Made by a program: the position numbers and the translations under genes. Below the pieces are notes generated by a model, which did not search any database, had not been told where the DNA came from, and saw only the letters and a list, made by a program, of their open reading frames with translations. A stretch of DNA of 64,000 bases from Fagopyrum homotropicum (lineage: Eukaryota; Streptophyta; Magnoliopsida; Caryophyllales; Polygonaceae), in NCBI GenBank assembly GCA_033239125.1, contig BSWB01000006.1, forward strand, positions 34,340,001 to 34,404,000. Direction: 5' to 3'. Shown in pieces: positions 1-10,800 of the stretch (its first letter is position 1; each line of letters begins with the position of its first letter).

Positions 1-74
1 TTGGACTTTAGGTTACTGTAGTTGGACTTTTGGACTTTCAGCTAGTAGTAATTATAGTTTTTATTCTTGTACAG

Positions 75-3000
75 ATGGCACGTACTAGAGCTACGCTAGC
101 TACTGGTCGAGGCAGAGGTCGTCCACCTCTCCCTCCAGCTGGACCAGGTAGGGGAGATAGGGCCCCTACAGTTAGAGGACGCGGCCGTGGAGGTAGACCC
201 CCACTAGCCCGAGGTCGAGGTCGAGCTCCACGAGAGGATCCCCCAGCAGTGATCATGCCAGAGGTTGGAGTGGAGGAAGTAGCTGAGAGTGTTGGTCCTG
301 AGGTCAGGAATGAGACCGTTGCTAGGTCTGGAGCACAAAGAGCACGTTCGACAGAGTCAGGGCGTGTTTCCATTGGAGCGACTGAGTACAGAGAGTACCG
401 AGCCTACGTTGAGCGTAGGGAAGCGGCTGCTAGGACAGAGAGACTTACCCAGGTACCACCAGTACCGGCTAGATCTGTCCAGGTGACACAGGAAGCGCCT
501 CAGGTGCCAGCTGTACCTGAGAGGAGAGTTGTGGCTGATAGAGCGCCTACTGGGACCAGAGCACCCAGGCCAGATGAGTGGTTGAAGGCTTTCAACTCTC
601 AGAAGGTCCCCTCATATAATGGAGAGATAGGATTGGAGGTAGAGCACTGGATTGGGCAGGTAGAGACTGCGTTAGAGGCGATACGCTGCCCAGAAGATCG
701 ACAGGTAGACTTGGTGCAGACTTGCTTCACTGGAGATGCTCATTCCTGGTGGCGGACCATGCGTAGTCGAGTCACCACTTGGGAGCAGATGAGGAGCATT
801 GTTAGAGACCGATACTGCCCTGTTTCGTTGAGGAGAGAGAGATTCCAGGACTTCATTGAGGCTGGATTTGAGGACGTTCCGATCGCTGCTGCCATCAAGA
901 AGTTCCAGAAGGAACTGACACTGCTTGGACCAGCTGCACCTCCTGAGGAGCAGCATGTCTATCTCTTTTCCCGGAGATTGAGAGAGAGCACTCGGTCTTA
1001 TCTGGCAGGATTTCGCTGTGAGACTCTGTCAGACTATCAGGATAGAGCATCTGCGTATGAGAGAGACAAACCAGGGTCTAGGAGAGCTGCTCAGTCTGAC
1101 AGGCCGGATAAGCGGCAGAGGACAGGTTACGCCAGTGGTAGTTCAGGAGTGGCTGCTTTTGGACGGGGACAGACTCAGGGGCGACAGAGCCATACAGCTA
1201 CTGGTCAGACTTCAGCTGGTAGCTTGCAGTGCCACAACTGCAATAGTTATGGACATATCCGATCGAACTGCACGAAGCCAGCAGTGACTTGCTTCCAGTG
1301 TGGCAAGGTTGGACATAGAGCTGCATTCTGCCGTCAGGGCAAGGCTCCATCTCAGCAGGGTTCTTCTCCTGCAGGCTTATCAGGGAGTGTACAGAGACCG
1401 CCACAGTACCGAACTCCGAGTCAGCAGCAGCAGTACAGAGCTCCTAGTCAGCAGCAGTCTTACAGAGCTCCAGGACACACCCCACCACAGAGTTCTATGC
1501 AGGGATCAGGTCGGGGTAGAGGACGTGGTAGTGTGGCTGATACTAGAGGAGCTCAGGCACGAGTGTTTGAGTTGAGAGATGTTGATCAGCCAGATGCACC
1601 TACTGCCACAGGTACGATCCAGATTCATGACTTACCTGTTCGAGTTTTATTTGATATGGGTGCTACACATTCCTTCATATCTGATGCATGCGTAGATAGG
1701 TTGTCCTTAGCTACTGTAGAGGGGATACCTTTTACGATAGGCTTACCTGATGGGAGTAAGGTAAGAGGGACTAGAGAGATCTTTGGATGTCCTGTTCGCA
1801 TGGGAGATCGAGACTGGCTAGTTAATCTCCTAGTCATGCCCTTAGCTCATGAGGATGTCATTTTAGGGATAGACTGGATGAGGAAACACGGAGCAGTCCT
1901 AGACATTGGTAAGAGGACAGTGACCGTTGCCACGGAGGAGGGCCATAGGGTAATATTCCGAGGTTGGGACCTCGGAAAGTCAGGTACAGTTATCAGTGCA
2001 GTGAGAGCAGCGAGACTGATAGCCCAGGGTTGCGAAGCCTTCTGGTGCTATGCCATGAAGGAAAGCAAGAGCCTGACTATAGAGGAGATACCAGTTGCAT
2101 GCGAGTTTGCAGAGGTATTCAGTGATGACCTGCCAGGGCTACCCCCACAGAGGAGCGTTGATTTCAGCATTGACTTGGAGCCGGGCACGAGACCTATCTC
2201 GAAGGCCCCGTACCGTATGGCACCTATAGAGCTGCTTGAGCTGAAGAAGCAGTTAGAGGAGCTGGCAGAGAAGGGTTTTATACGCCCCAGTGTGTCTCCT
2301 TGGGGTGCGCCAGTGTTGTTTGTGAAGAAGAAGGATGGATCGATGAGGCTGTGCATAGACTACAGAGAACTGAACAAAGTAACCATCAAGAACAAGTATC
2401 CACTGCCACGCATAGATGATCTGTTGGACCAGCTGCATGGAGCGTCCGTGTTCTCGAGGATAGACTTGAGGTCAGGTTACCACCAGTTGAGGGTGAGAGA
2501 TCAGGACATACCTAAGACGGCATTCCGGACTAGGTATGGTCATTATGAGTTCGTAGTGATGCCATTCGGGCTCACTAATGCACCAGCAGTGTTCATGGAG
2601 TTGATGAATGGGATATTCATTGACTTCTTAGACCAGTTTGTAGTGGTCTTCATTGACGACATCCTAGTCTACTCTAGGAGTCGGGAGGAGCATGCCGGAC
2701 ACTTGAGGACAGTACTGCAGATTCTACAGGATAGCCAGCTATATGCTAAGCTATCCAAGTGCGAGTTCTGGATGTCAGAGGTGGCTTTCTTAGGTCACGT
2801 AGTGACTGCTGAGGGTATTAAGGTCGATCCGGCGAAGATCGAGTCAGTATCTTCTTGGCAACCTCCTAAGAATGTTAAGGAGGTTCGCAGCTTTTTGGGT
2901 CTAGCAGGTTACTACCGCCGGTTTGTGGAAGGGTTCTCTTTGATTGCCCGACCACTTACTTGTCTTCTGAGGAAGACCACTCGGTTTGTCTGGTCTGAGC

Positions 3001-3647
3001 CGTGTCAGCAGAGTTTTGAGGAGCTGAAAAGGAGATTGACGTCCGCTCCGATTTTAGCACAGCCTGAAGGTATTGACGACTTTGTGGTATACAGCGATGC
3101 ATCCAAGCTAGGCTTGGGGTGTGTTTTGATGCAGAGGGGTAAGGTCATAGCATATGCGTCTCGCCAGTTGAAGACGTATGAAGAGAACTACCCAACACAT
3201 GATCTAGAGTTGGCTGCAGTAGTGCATGCTCTTAAGATCTGGCGACACTACCTCTATGGGGCGACCTGTCAGATCTTTACAGACCACAAGAGTCTGAAGT
3301 ACATATTCACTCAGCGAGAGTTGAATAACCGCCAGAGGCGGTGGTTAGAGTTGATCAAGGACTTCGACCTTGAGATCCTTTACCACCCCGGAAAGGCGAA
3401 TGTGGTAGCTGATGCTTTGAGCCGGAAGACGCCTAGAGAGAGGGCGATAGCCCGGTTGACAGTACAGCCACAGTTGCAGAGGGACTTGGCTTGGTTGGAG
3501 ATAGAGGTTCAGTTTCCCGATACCGATGGTCAGTTGTCTACCATGGAGTTACGTCCTGATCTGTTGGATGAGATCCGACAGAAGCAGGAGACTTGCCCCA
3601 CTTTGATCAGGATCCGGGACAGGATGTCTCGAGATGAGGCCCCATAG
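75..3647 (+). pseudogene. gag-pol: gag-protease-RT-RNase H part of Tekay polyprotein
   Basis: Starts at the Met before the Arg/Gly-rich N terminus ([16 protein letters not shown]); an upstream in-frame ATG at 30 adds a hydrophobic stretch and is less likely. Order seen: gag core (about 580-1030), two CCHC zinc knuckles ([14 protein letters not shown] from 1230, [14 protein letters not shown] near 1290), protease, RT with FIDD at about 2650-2661, and RNase H with SDAS near 3090, ending in a DALSRK motif near 3410. The protease site reads D-M-G (1653-1661) instead of D-S/T-G; ACG to ATG would be a single C-to-T change. A TAG at 3645-3647 stops the frame before the integrase. The domains would copy and package the element in cytoplasmic particles. 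Protease and downstream output are probably lost. Confidence 0.9.
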
Positions 3648-5006
3648 TTTACTATTGGTGCAGATGGAGTGATGAGACGTCAGGATCGCGTTTGTGTACC
3701 GTCAGACAGTGAGTTGAGACAGAGGATACTAGGTGAGGCTCATGCTACCCCATACTCAGTACATCCTGGAGCGAGTAAGATGTACAAGGATGTGAGACGG
3801 TCCTTCTGGTGAGGCGGTTTGAAGCCCGATGTGACTCGATATGTAGCTCAGTGCGCGACCTGCCAACAGGTTAAGATTGAGCACCGTAGGTCTGGAGGAG
3901 AGCTCCACCCACTTCCAGTACCCCAGTGGAAGTGGGAGGACATATCTATGGATTTTGTCACTGGTTTGAGACTCAGCAGAGGATTTGATGCTATTTGGGT
4001 AGTGGTAGACCGCCTGACGAAGACCGCCCGTTTCATTCCGATTAAGGAAACGTGGCCGGTGAGTCGTCTGGCTGAGGAGTTCACTAGGCACATTGTGAGA
4101 CTCCATGGGGTACCAAGGACTATCGTCTCTGACAGAGATGGACGTTTTACCTCTAGATTTTGGCAGCAGGTACATACTGCTTTGGGGACGAGTCTCCACT
4201 TCACTACCGCCTATCACCCACAGACAGACGGGCAGTCTGAGAGGACCATTCAGACCTTAGAGGACATGCTTCGGGCGTGTGTACTTGATTGGGGACAGGT
4301 ATGGCCAGATCATCTTCCACTGGTAGAGTTTTCGTATAACAATAGCTGGCACGCATCTATTGGGATGGCTCCTTATGAGGCTTTGTACGGTCGGAGATGT
4401 CGTACACCTTTATGTTGGGATGAGCCTAGCAGAGTTGATGGAGTAGCTCCAGATCAGGTACAGGATGACATCGCTCGGATTGCCCTAGTCCGAGAGCGGA
4501 TGTTAGCAGCTCAGAGTCGTCAGAAGTCCTACGCCGACAAGAGGCGTCGACCCTTGGAGTTTAGAGTGGGTGCTCAGGTGTGGTTGAGAGTATCACCTAC
4601 GAGAGGAGTCAGGCGTTTCGGCATTAAGGGAAAGCTGAGTCCCCGATATGTCGGACCTTTTGAGATCCTGGAGAGAGTTGGGGAGGTGGCCTACCGACTA
4701 GCACTACCACCGAGACTAGAGAGTATCCATCCGGTCTTTCATGTATCTCAGTTGAGAGAGTACATTCCGGACCCGAGACACATCATCAGCCATGAGGATC
4801 TGACAGTTGAGCCTGACCATACATTTGTAGAGTACCCAGTGGCTGTCTTGGAACGCAGCACCAGACGTCTGCGATCCAAGGAGATACCTATGCTGAGGAT
4901 TCAGTGGTCTAGGAGAGGAGCTGATGAGGCCACTTGGGAGACTGAGGAGAGTGTTAGACGTAACTACCCCGAGTTCTTTGCGGGGTTAGAGGTTACTTCT
5001 GTTTGA
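3648..5006 (+). pseudogene. pol: Tekay integrase with chromodomain-like C terminus
   Basis: Continues the frame of the preceding gag-pol after the TAG at 3645. A second stop, TGA at 3810-3812, follows a Trp codon in the zinc-binding (HHCC) region, probably a TGG-to-TGA change. Beyond it the frame is open to 5006. The catalytic triad is visible: D in MDFVTG (about 3950), D in SDRDGRF (about 4132) and E in QSERTIQ (about 4235). A GPF module (KLSPRYVGPFEIL) and the VFHVSQLREY segment follow. The last ~50 residues (LRIQWSRRGADEATWETEE) resemble the chromodomain-type tail thought to steer chromovirus integration to heterochromatin. All catalytic residues remain; only the two stops and the protease change appear disabling. 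Confidence 0.9.
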
Positions 5007-5186
5007 CGAGTTAGTACTCGGATGTTGTGTTGTTTGACCTTTCAGGTTTTCATATTGTTTTGAGTGTTCTGCTTCTCTTTCGTGATACTTGTTTGTTTGA
5101 TGCCTGAGTAGCTGCTTGGTAGAAAACAAAGAAGTCGAGCAAACTAAAATATACCGAAAGAAATGTGTGAGTAAGGGAAATAATTT
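5007..5186 (+). other. 3' untranslated spacer between pol and polypurine tract
   Basis: Noncoding stretch from the pol stop to the hairpin that precedes the polypurine tract. No ORF or other motif seen. Confidence 0.6.
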
Positions 5187-5205
5187 AAGTTTCGGGACGA
5201 AACTT
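5187..5205 (+). other. Hairpin next to polypurine tract
   Basis: AAGTTTCG-GGA-CGAAACTT is a perfect 8-bp stem with a 3-base loop, ending six bases before the polypurine tract. The same hairpin sits at 34735-34753 beside the tract of the second Tekay element, which has very different internal sequence, so it looks conserved. Confidence 0.7.
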
Positions 5206-5207
5206 CC

Positions 5208-5223
5208 TTTAAGGGGGCACTGA
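5208..5223 (+). other. Polypurine tract of Tekay element 1
   Basis: TTTAAGGGGGCACTGA immediately precedes the LTR start TGTAATAACC. The purine run (5211-5217) is the expected plus-strand primer for reverse transcription. The same CTGA spacer precedes the LTR of the second Tekay element. Confidence 0.8.
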
Positions 5224-5487
5224 TGTAATAACCGAAAATTTTAAGTCCCGGTAAAGTGAAATTAAACAAAGTCCGATGAGACCATTGTAAATAAATAAAT
5301 AAGTAAAATAAAACGAGTTCGTTCTATCATTTTATGTGACCTAAATTCACATAAAATGATAATTTAAATGACCGGAAATAATTTTACGTTGTTAAAATTA
5401 AAATAATTTTTTTTTTTATTACGAGATTTAATTCCGTATTATATAAAGTAGATAATACGGAATTTAAATCCCGTATTATATTAGTTC

Positions 5488-5496
5488 CGTATATAA
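5488..5496 (+). promoter_or_regulatory. Possible TATA box in LTR
   Basis: GTATATAAG lies about 265 bases into the LTR and upstream of a CT-rich, GC-rich block that would suit a 5' leader. Placement only; weak support. Confidence 0.25.
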
Positions 5497-6344
5497 GTGA
5501 CAAGCCCGAATTTTCCGTCCTAAAGATGGGCCGGATATGAGCCCACCTACCAGCCCAAATTGTAACCCTAAGCTAATCCCACAATTAACCTAACCCTTTT
5601 TCCTAATCCTACCACTAATCCTGCCGCATCTTCCCTCTCCTACCTACCTGCTGCACACTGCAACTCACGCCTCTCCCTTCCTCTTGCAAAACCGACGAAC
5701 AGCAGCCGCCGTTGCCGCCCTCCCTGCAGCCGGAGCGTCGCCACCGAACGCTTGCCTGCCGTCGACCGCGGCAGGAGACTCCGGTAAGCTTACCCGCCGC
5801 CTCTTCCTCGTTACCTTTCGTCTGTTTTTCGGCCCTGAACCGCTGCTTGTGCAGTACCTTGCCCTGTCCTCCGGTTGGACTGCCGCCGCATCAAGCTTCT
5901 CCGGTCGACAGTGAAGGTAAGGCCGCCTTCTTCCCTAGCCCACTGCTGAACTTGTGTTGTAAGGGCTGAAACCGCCTCTCCCTCCGTTTCAGCAGCGCCG
6001 GAGACAAGTGAGTGGTGCACTGCGGGAGACGTCCGAACCAGGTCCAGCACGCCCAGTCGCGTCGTTCCGTCCCCAACAGCAGCCGGCTCGGACCAGCTAC
6101 GGTCCGGCAGTGGTGAGCCTCTTCCCCTTCCCCTATTCTCCTCTCTTCTACTGTCCGATGTTGTTTCCGGTGTTAAACCTCGCTTTGTTTGAAAAGGAAA
6201 CTGCAGTGCTAAATACGAGTAAGTGTAGGTATGTATGTGTGTTAATCAGTAGAGTAGAGGTGAGTATACGTTATATTTGTGCAGGTTAGTAGAGTTGAAT
6301 ACAGTGGCTGGATGTAAGTTGAGGGAAGGTGCTGAGAGTTAGAA

Positions 6345-6356
6345 GTATATATATAA

Positions 6357-6387
<31 letters not shown>

Positions 6388-6420
6388 CACATGTATATAT
6401 ATATAGGTGTGTGTGTGTGG
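6345..6420. repeat. TA/TG microsatellite in LTR
   Basis: Runs of TATA, a CATATATA stretch and then GTGTGTGTG. Short Tyr/Ile-rich ORFs here are artefacts of the repeat. Confidence 0.85.
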
Positions 6421-6801
6421 GTATATTATACGAGTGCAAGTTTGGAAGTTTCGAAATTATGTAGATATATACCGATTAGTTACAAAGTTATTCGGGTTAG
6501 AGATATGAATCGCGTAAGCTAAGCATACATAAACTTAGATAATTAAATATAAAAGAATGAGTAAAATATTCGGGTATACGGATTCATATGTTTTTACGAG
6601 TTAGTTGAGTTGGCGTTCTACTATTTTAGGAAGTTCGGAATTGGAATAAAGTAAAATCTATAAGTTTATATATGATGACCTAAGTAAGAAAGAAGAGTGA
6701 ATTCGAGTACGGATATATGTATACTTATTTTAGATAAGAAATTAAGAGTACCGAAGAGTTATATACTTATACCTATGGATAGATATGCACGGCGTTAAGA
6801 G

Positions 6802-6803
<2 letters not shown>

Positions 6804-6845
<42 letters not shown>
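6804..6845. repeat. (AT)n microsatellite in LTR
   Basis: About 42 bases of uninterrupted AT dinucleotides inside the 3' LTR of Tekay element 1. Confidence 0.95.
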
Positions 6846-6849
<4 letters not shown>

Positions 6850-7849
6850 AATACAGTTGTATAAGCTAGTGTAGGCGTATAGATAAATTTCGGAATAAAC
6901 TTGAAAGTAGTAAGATTGAGAGCAAAATAGTCTTTGGCCGTAAGAGAGTTTTCCGTAATTCCTTTGAGTGAGGTTGGACGTTTGAATGAGACTCTGATCC
7001 ACATGCCTTCGTTGACAGGCGCTTGAGTTACCACGAGTACGGATTATCTGAAGAGTGTTAGAGTATTTTGACTCAGGTAAGTCCTTGCGACTTACTTAGC
7101 CGGTTTCTGAGTGTTAGTTGAGTGATAGTAGTGGTGTGTGCTATTGCTTGATTTAATAATAATAACTTGCTAGGACGACTGTTATTATTTTTACGTAAGG
7201 CCCAAGTGTATGTATAACGGGCCGTGACATCACTGCCCAGCTCTGACAGGAGACTGGGAGGTTCTCTATACCCAGACCATACAGGTACAAGGTGAGATGC
7301 ATCGGATCCATTCCTGATGGTTACACGGGGGCGGAGGCGAGGTTTGGGAATCCCTCGTGTCACAAAATAAGTATCATTAGAGTGAATGAGTAATTTAAAG
7401 AAAGATAATAAAACGGACTTGTTTGGAAGCATGTTGAGTGTTTATATTTACCTGAGTGTGTTTGTGCTACCATTACTCTGCTAATATTTAGGTAACTAGC
7501 TAACGGTGATTGTTGTTGTTGTTTTAGATTTACCGCAGGTTAGATCAGCAGCTGAGTGATCCGGAAGTAGTGGTCAGCCGGGTCTCCGTACTCCTTAGAG
7601 TGGGGTTGGGGTTGTTTGTCTTTCCTTTCTTTTGGTTAAGACAGTTGTTCTTTTCTTTTGTTTAAGTACCGTAGGCTGCTAGACAGTGTTGCATTCATTA
7701 CTATAAAAACATGAGTTTATGAATTTCGGTTTCTTTATTTGTGTCTTGTTGCAAGATCCTAGTATTGTTGTTGTCAAACTGAGGTCGGGACCCATTGTGA
7801 GGTCCTAACCAGTAATACTCCGAGTTCTGAGAATTCGGGGTGTTACAGG

Positions 7850-8345
7850 TTGGGCGGGGCTGCGCGGCGCGAGGCTGGGCGGCGGTGACATCGAGGGCTG
7901 TGCGGCACGAGGCAGGCTGCGGCGGGGTTGTGCGGCGCGAGGCGGGCCGCGGCGAGGCGGGTTGCGGCGAGTTTGGGCGGCACGAACCGGATGAAAGTCG
8001 TTGTCGAAGGGCTGTGCGACAGATCGGATATGGGCGGGGCTGGTCGGGGCAGGGCAGCGCGGGGCTGGGCGGCGCGGAGCTGGGCGGCGCGGGGCTTTGC
8101 GGCACGGGGCTGTGCGGCGGCGACATCGAGAAGCAACGCCGACATCCTTCTTTGGAGAGGCGACAAACTACGAGAAACCCTAACTGGATGTGAAATCTGA
8201 CGGTTGGATGATTTTATAGGATTATATTTTACGTTTTCCCTTTATGCCCCTTGGATTAATTTATTTTTGATTTAAAAGTTTAGGCAAAAAATAGAGGGGC
8301 CTAGTTAGTCTACGTTAAACAAAAAGGGCCTTATTTAACCAATTT
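7850..8345. other. GC-rich imperfect repeat tract and spacer
   Basis: From 7850 to about 8140 the sequence is G- and C-rich with recurring GGGGCTG, GCGGCGCGG and GACATCGAG words. Both strands are open in several frames but the translations are low-complexity Ala/Gly/Arg and show no domain. From 8140 to 8345 it becomes AT-rich spacer up to the first palindromic repeat. It abuts the LTR end directly. It may be old target DNA or the 5' part of a lost gene; I cannot tell. Confidence 0.5.
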
Positions 8346-8369
8346 TCTCTTTCTATAATACAAATAAGT

Positions 8370-8403
<34 letters not shown>

Positions 8404-8565
8404 GTAAATTCTTCCTTTTGTTTCTTCACATGCACATAAGTAACTTTGATTGACATGATTCATTTTTGCGAAAGCTCTCTTGAGCAACCGATAATGTTCT
8501 TTAGAAAGACGACGCTTCTTACGAAGAGGAATCAATCCACCACCGTCATCGTGATCCTGTATATC

Positions 8566-8890
8566 GGTGTTGGAAAATATGAAGACAAAATTCATGGCAT
8601 CGTGATATGGGTTTACTACACACGGTAAGTTTCTCTTTTTTGATTTCACACTTTTGTTATTTTATGCCTTTGTTCTGGCCTCTTTAGTTTATTGCAATAA
8701 TGATATTTTTATTTATAGAGAATGCTCAAGTCATGGTTCGCTTTAGTTTCACATGCGCATAAATTATTTGTTGTTGATGTTGTTTATAGTATAGCTCGCA
8801 AACTCAAACCTACTATCATATTAATTGATGAGGTTGATAGCTTTTTGAGGAAACGTCGCAACTCGGCCACAACCTTTGTTGATTTATCTC
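8566..8890 (+). pseudogene. AAA-ATPase (MSP1/ATAD1-like) fragments, left arm of R1
   Basis: Two exon-like pieces. The outer one reads ENMKTKFMAS-stop-YGFTTH, resembling the NMKTEFMALWDGFTT segment of MSP1/ATAD1 AAA proteins; the Trp-Asp pair is mutated and creates a stop. A GTAAGT donor-like site follows at about 8621. The inner piece (from about 8720, after TTTATAG) reads VYSIARKLKPTIILIDEVDSFLRKRR, which matches the Walker B region. In the family the Walker B segment comes before NMKTEFM, so the order is reversed here. Walker A, arginine finger and all other domains are absent, so no ATPase can be made. MSP1/ATAD1 proteins extract mislocalised membrane proteins; this copy is a captured remnant only. 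Confidence 0.72.
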
Positions 8891-9269
8891 ATAATTTTCC
8901 CTATTTTCTTTTTATTACAAAATCACTTTTGTCCCTAAATATTGAATGCCCAATCTTTGTTGCCTCAGTTTGCCATGGTAAGGTCCGAAACCAGTCACAA
9001 AGAAACATAAAAAAAGTATGACAAAATATATGGGAAAAAGTTAGTTATTCCTATAGAGGTTGTATCTTAGAAAAAATGATACAACCTCAAATGAAATAGA
9101 CAACTTTTTCTCACATATTTTGTCATACTTTTGTTTATGTTTTTTTGTGATTGCTTTCGGACCTTACCAAGGCAAACTGAGGCAACAAAGATTGGGCATT
9201 CAATATTTAGAGACAAAAGTGTTTTTGTAATAAAAAGAAAATAATGAGATTTATGAGATAAATCAGCAA

Positions 9270-9580
9270 AGGTTGAGGCCGACTTGCGACGTTGCCTCAA
9301 AAAGCTACCAACCTCATCAATGAATATGATAGTAGGTTCGAGTTTGTGAGCTAGATTAAAAACAACATCCACAACAAATAATTCATGCGCATGTGAAACT
9401 AAAGAGATCCATCACTCGAGCATTCTCTATAAATCAAAATATCATTCTTGCAATAAACTAAAGAGGTCAGAAGAAATGAATAAAATAACTGAAGTACGAA
9501 ATCAAAAAAGAGAAACTTCCAGTATGTAGGAAACCCATCCCACGATGCCATGAATTTTGTCTTCATATTTTCCAACTCCG
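9270..9580 (-). pseudogene. AAA-ATPase fragments, right arm of R1
   Basis: Inverted counterpart of the left arm on the minus strand. The outer piece reads SISELENMKTKFMASWDGF (about 9580-9530) and here keeps Trp-Asp-Gly-Phe. The inner piece reads VFNLAHKLEPTIIFIDEVGSFLRQRR, with one Asp of the Walker B region changed to Gly. Between them lies a sequence like the supposed intron of the left arm. Because both arms read inward, a transcript across the unit would fold back on itself over roughly 500 bp. Confidence 0.7.
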
Positions 9581-10052
9581 ATATGGAGGCGTCCCGTAAC
9601 GTCAACCATAATAGGTTTCAAAAACGATAACAACATCTGAGTCAAACTTGAGGCCAACAACATCAAAGTTTAGAAACACAAATCACCAACCCAAAAGATA
9701 TAGGGTAAAAGATAGGAACAAGTTGTAGAGAAAATGAATTAGAAAAAATGATAATCTAATCTCTATATCTATTGTTTTCTTACTTATTCAACCAGAATAA
9801 TTCAAGTTAAATTAACTAAACTCTTACATAATTTAATTAAATCCAAACCAACTACTCAGTATATATACTTTAATTAAATAAAATATAATTTTATAGTCCT
9901 TTTTTAAGATTTATCTTGAACATCTTGTTTGATTTGATTCATTATCGTTGTATCCGCATTAGTCTTTCTCTATATATTTTGAAATCTATGTCGTATCGAT
10001 GAAGCGTATATATGATTTTTTGAAACTGATCTTTTTTGAATTTGTATTGTAG

Positions 10053-10265
10053 GTCAAGTTGGACGAGTTTATTACAAGTTCAACAACTTGGGAAGATGCT
10101 TGGCGCAATGAAGATCTACCGGAGGAAAACAACTCTCTTTATTTATTTCTTAATCAAATCATCTTCCTAGTAAACATTTTTCTTCCACGATCTACCTATA
10201 ATACTCTAGGATCCATTATTCTCGTGGTTGATTATTTATTTCTACGTGGCTGTGATTATTGGTGA
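10053..10265 (+). pseudogene. Exon-like linker segment of unit R2
   Basis: After an acceptor-like TTTGTATTGTAG the sequence reads VKLDEFITSSTTWEDAWRNE and stays open for about 70 codons. The same acceptor and first ~14 codons recur before R3 (11830), R5 (28884) and R6 (42472), where later changes break the frame. I do not recognise the protein; it could be another piece of the source gene. The coding reading is a guess from the splice-like edge. Confidence 0.25.
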
Positions 10266-10482
10266 CATGCATACCCTTCTAATTAATTTCTATAATTCAA
10301 ATATGTGATCATCATCGTCATCAATTCTTCCTTTTGTTTTTTCACATGCGCATAAGTAACTTTGATAGACATGATTCTTTTTTACGAAAGCTCTCTTGAG
10401 CAATCGATAACGTTCTTTAGAAAGACGAAGCTTCTTACAAAGAGGAATCAATCCACCACCGTCATCGTGATCCTCTATATCG

Positions 10483-10800
10483 GTGTTGGAAAATATGAAG
10501 ACAAAATTCATGGCATCGTGGGATGGGTTTACTACACACCGTAAGTTTCTTTTTTTAAGATTTCACACTTTAGTTATTTTATGCCTTTCTTCTGGCCTCT
10601 TTAGTTTATTGCAATAATGATATTTTGATTTATAGAGAATGCTCGAATCATGGTTCTTTTTAGTTTCACATGCGCATAAATTATTTGTTGTGGATGTTGT
10701 TTATAGTCTAGCTCACAAACTCAAACCTACTATCATATTAATTGATAAGGTTGATAGCTTTTTCAGGAATCGTCGCAACTCGGCCACAACCTATGTTGAT
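10483..10800 (+). pseudogene. AAA-ATPase fragments, left arm of R2
   Basis: Outer piece ENMKTKFMASWDGFTTHR is intact in this copy and is followed at once by GTAAGT. After a T-rich, intron-like stretch ending TTTATAG, the inner piece reads VYSLAHKLKPTIILIDKVDSFFRNRR: the first acidic residue of the Walker B pair is Lys here. Of the arms examined, this one best preserves the donor/acceptor-like edges. Confidence 0.7.

Larger units (their letters stand above)
1..7849 (+). mobile_element. Tekay-type Ty3/gypsy element 1, 5' end outside window
   Basis: An LTR retrotransposon on the plus strand, entered just upstream of gag; the 5' LTR and primer site lie outside the window. The order gag, protease, RT, RNase H, integrase, chromodomain-like C terminus, polypurine tract and 3' LTR is that of the chromoviruses. 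The long LTR, its TGTAAT...GTTACA ends and the C-terminal extension after the integrase suggest the Tekay (Del) lineage. The coding region keeps one reading frame except for two stop codons, so decay is light. A possible 5-bp target duplication (GGTTG, 7850-7854) cannot be tested because the left flank is missing. Confidence 0.93.
5224..7849 (+). repeat. 3' LTR of Tekay element 1
   Basis: Begins TGTAATAACC after the polypurine tract and ends CGGGGTGTTACA, giving TGTAA/TTACA inverted ends; 2626 bp. The last ~100 bases match in reverse the start of the minus-strand LTRs at 12243, 31772, 38646 and 42884. A GC- and CT-rich block (about 5590-6120) gives short ORFs without domains, and two TA-rich microsatellites lie inside. 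A possible TATA box (GTATATAAG, about 5488-5496) precedes the CT-rich block. Confidence 0.88.
8346..9892. repeat. Palindromic AAA-ATPase-derived repeat unit R1 (5' truncated)
   Basis: First of at least five copies. Left arm about 8557-9064, centre about 9072, right arm about 9080-9590, followed by an AT-rich linker. The arms are inverted copies of each other: GAGGTTGTATC at the centre is mirrored by GATACAACCTC. The unit lacks the upstream linker module that precedes the left arm in R2, R5 and R6, so its left end is truncated at about 8350. An (ATC)n microsatellite lies at about 8372-8403. Confidence 0.88.

Noticed and set aside
8353..8420. Poly-Asp or Ile-rich short proteins near ATC, AT and AAT runs (also 34225, 41099, 6742, 51224)
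   Set aside because: Microsatellite translations, not genes.
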